From Candidatus Caenarcanales bacterium (GTDB lineage: Bacteria; Cyanobacteriota; Vampirovibrionia; Caenarcaniphilales; Caenarcanaceae): a stretch of 7,093 nt of DNA. The stretch covers positions 1 to 7,093 of the forward strand of contig CANLFK010000118.1 of the NCBI GenBank assembly GCA_947489925.1, in the 5' to 3' direction. The notes under the pieces were generated by a model. That model searched no databases and was not told where the DNA came from. It saw only the letters and a program-made list of their open reading frames with translations. This document shows positions 6,135 through 7,093 of the stretch, piece after piece (within the stretch, counting starts at the first letter, position 1; each line of letters opens with the position of its first letter). Both the position numbers and the translations under genes were made by a program.

Positions 6135-6950
6135 ATGATTTCAGCATTATCAGCACAAGACACAAGAAAATCTGCACACGCTGGACAAAGAGCAAAACAA
6201 TCACAAACTCCAGCCCCACAACCAGTTTCGACAGATGATCCAAATGGTTTGCCAGCAGCACCAGATGGCTCAAATAATCAGCAAACACAAACAACAACTA
6301 ATAATCAGCAAATTATTGTAATAAAAGAAAAACCTTGGTGGCAAAAAGCCTTGCCTTGGGTAGCCGCTGGATTAGTTTCTTTGGGTGGAGCAGTAGTTGG
6401 TTTACGCCATTTAGGTAATAATTTTCATGAAACAAACATCAAGCCTTATTTAGAGAGTATTAAAAACTCTGAAAGTGATTATTACAAGAAGGTATTTAAG
6501 CCTATTTCTGAAATTGCAAATGCTTTAGATGAACATGAAAAAACTTCTCCAGGTGATAAAGCAATATTAGATTCTTTAAGAGAGCAACTGTTGATTAGAC
6601 CAGGAATAGGCATTGGAAGCATGCATCATATTATTTTGGGTGAAGAAAGCCATATTAAGAATACGCATAGTCCGCTTGTGGATCATAAAGAAGTAGAAGA
6701 AAATATTGCAAAATTACCAGATGCTTTAAAAACAAAAGTACAAGGTTTTTATGATGAATATAAGAGAGACAATCCAACTGCCCAAAATAGTATTGATGAT
6801 AAGCTTCCTCAGATAAAACTTGCTGCTGTTTTTAAAGGAGAAAATGACAAGCTCGAAATCTCTACTGATTTTAAAGCAGTTGAAACTGGCTGGCAAGTGG
6901 CAACAAATAAAGTTCAAGGTTGGGCTAATAAATTAATCAACCGTGGCTAA
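6135..6950 (+). CDS. Hypothetical single-pass membrane protein with Q/T/P-rich N-terminus
   Basis: I do not recognise the family of this 271-aa protein. Residues 1-60 are low-complexity, rich in Gln, Thr, Pro, Ser and Asn, with no signal peptide, and are probably disordered. A short basic/aromatic stretch KEKPWWQK (64-71) leads into one membrane segment (about 72-93, ALPWVAAGLVSLGGAVVGL). A soluble, mostly helical charged domain follows (about 100-271), containing KAILDSLREQLLIRPGIGIG (142-161) and a C-terminal WANKLINRG. No catalytic motif is visible. The KEKPWW-membrane boundary suggests a tail on each side of the membrane. It is transcribed divergently from the dioxygenase gene and is the only plus-strand gene in the window, so it has no operon context here. 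The frame continues in coding-like fashion for 24 codons after the TAA at 6948-6950, so this C-terminus may be a truncation. The start is the first ATG, at 6135, without a visible Shine-Dalgarno. Confidence 0.75.
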   Translation: MISALSAQDTRKSAHAGQRAKQSQTPAPQPVSTDDPNGLPAAPDGSNNQQTQTTTNNQQIIVIKEKPWWQKALPWVAAGLVSLGGAVVGLRHLGNNFHETNIKPYLESIKNSESDYYKKVFKPISEIANALDEHEKTSPGDKAILDSLREQLLIRPGIGIGSMHHIILGEESHIKNTHSPLVDHKEVEENIAKLPDALKTKVQGFYDEYKRDNPTAQNSIDDKLPQIKLAAVFKGENDKLEISTDFKAVETGWQVATNKVQGWANKLINRG

Positions 6951-7025
6951 GAAGAAGTAAATAAAAATAATAAGCCAGCTGATACAACACCAACAACTGG
7001 ACCGAAAGAAATTAAAATAGAATAG
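6951..7025 (+). other. In-frame coding-like extension after the stop of the 271-aa gene
   Basis: After the TAA the same frame runs 24 codons to a TAG at 7023-7025. It encodes a Lys/Glu-then-Pro/Thr-rich tail (EEVNKNNKPADTTPTTGPKE and a few more residues) resembling the hydrophilic style of the protein's own N-terminus. A single change at the TAA (for example CAA, AAA or GAA) would yield a 296-aa protein. It may be the remnant of the original C-terminus. Confidence 0.42.
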
Positions 7026-7093
7026 TAAATGTTTAAATCACAGATAGAGGCAAATAAAAACATGACATAATTTTTCATTTAAACTTTATGATA

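Noticed and set aside
6726..6917. 63-aa minus-strand open frame within the 271-aa plus-strand gene
   Set aside because: Antisense shadow of the charged C-terminal domain; no start signal.
7028..7093. A 13-codon frame (7028-7069) and an ATG at 7088 as possible starts of a next gene
   Set aside because: The first is too short, without a ribosome site; the second is cut off by the window end after two codons and has no Shine-Dalgarno sequence.

Overview
This is a low-GC window (roughly 30% GC by eye) of bacterial chromosome, about 93% covered by ordinary-looking genes. The content is oxygen-independent haem synthesis (HemN), a peroxiredoxin, a YhcC-type radical SAM protein, a DUF2157/GDYXXLXY membrane pair and a DUF1338-like dioxygenase. 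It suggests an anaerobe or facultative anaerobe that meets some oxygen. The phylum cannot be fixed from this; an AT-rich non-photosynthetic relative of cyanobacteria (Vampirovibrionia/Melainabacteria) is one guess, held with low confidence.

Layout. Bases 1-190 hold no gene I can support. Six genes then lie on the minus strand, in transcription order from right to left: a DUF1338-like metal dioxygenase (6003-5353), a DUF2157 multi-pass membrane protein (5283-3988), a GDYXXLXY protein (3991-3440, ATGA overlap with the previous gene), a radical SAM protein of the YhcC/TIGR01212 family (3329-2367), a 2-Cys peroxiredoxin of the AhpC type (2278-1721, strong Shine-Dalgarno) and HemN (1615-191, TTG start). 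A GC-rich, palindromic 72-bp repeat sits between ahpC and hemN. At 6004-6134 there is a divergent intergenic region. To its right, on the plus strand, lies a one-pass membrane protein of unknown function (6135-6950), whose reading frame appears to continue past its stop to 7025. The last 68 bases hold nothing I can call.

The most interesting observation is a decayed duplicate of the 3' end of the DUF1338-like gene. It lies at 3359-3455, just beyond and slightly inside the GDYXXLXY gene. It matches the intact gene end at 5338-5565 in two blocks, including sequence beyond the stop codon, with about 130 bp deleted between the blocks. The DUF2157-GDYXXLXY pair is therefore bracketed by two copies, one whole and one decayed, of the same gene end. 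This suggests that the pair arrived as a cassette or by duplication between the dioxygenase gene and the radical SAM gene.

Functionally, HemN (haem precursor synthesis without O2) and the peroxiredoxin (peroxide removal) fit redox and oxygen management. The other genes do not form an obvious pathway with them. I see no CRISPR array, tRNA, rRNA, transposase or defence system in the window.
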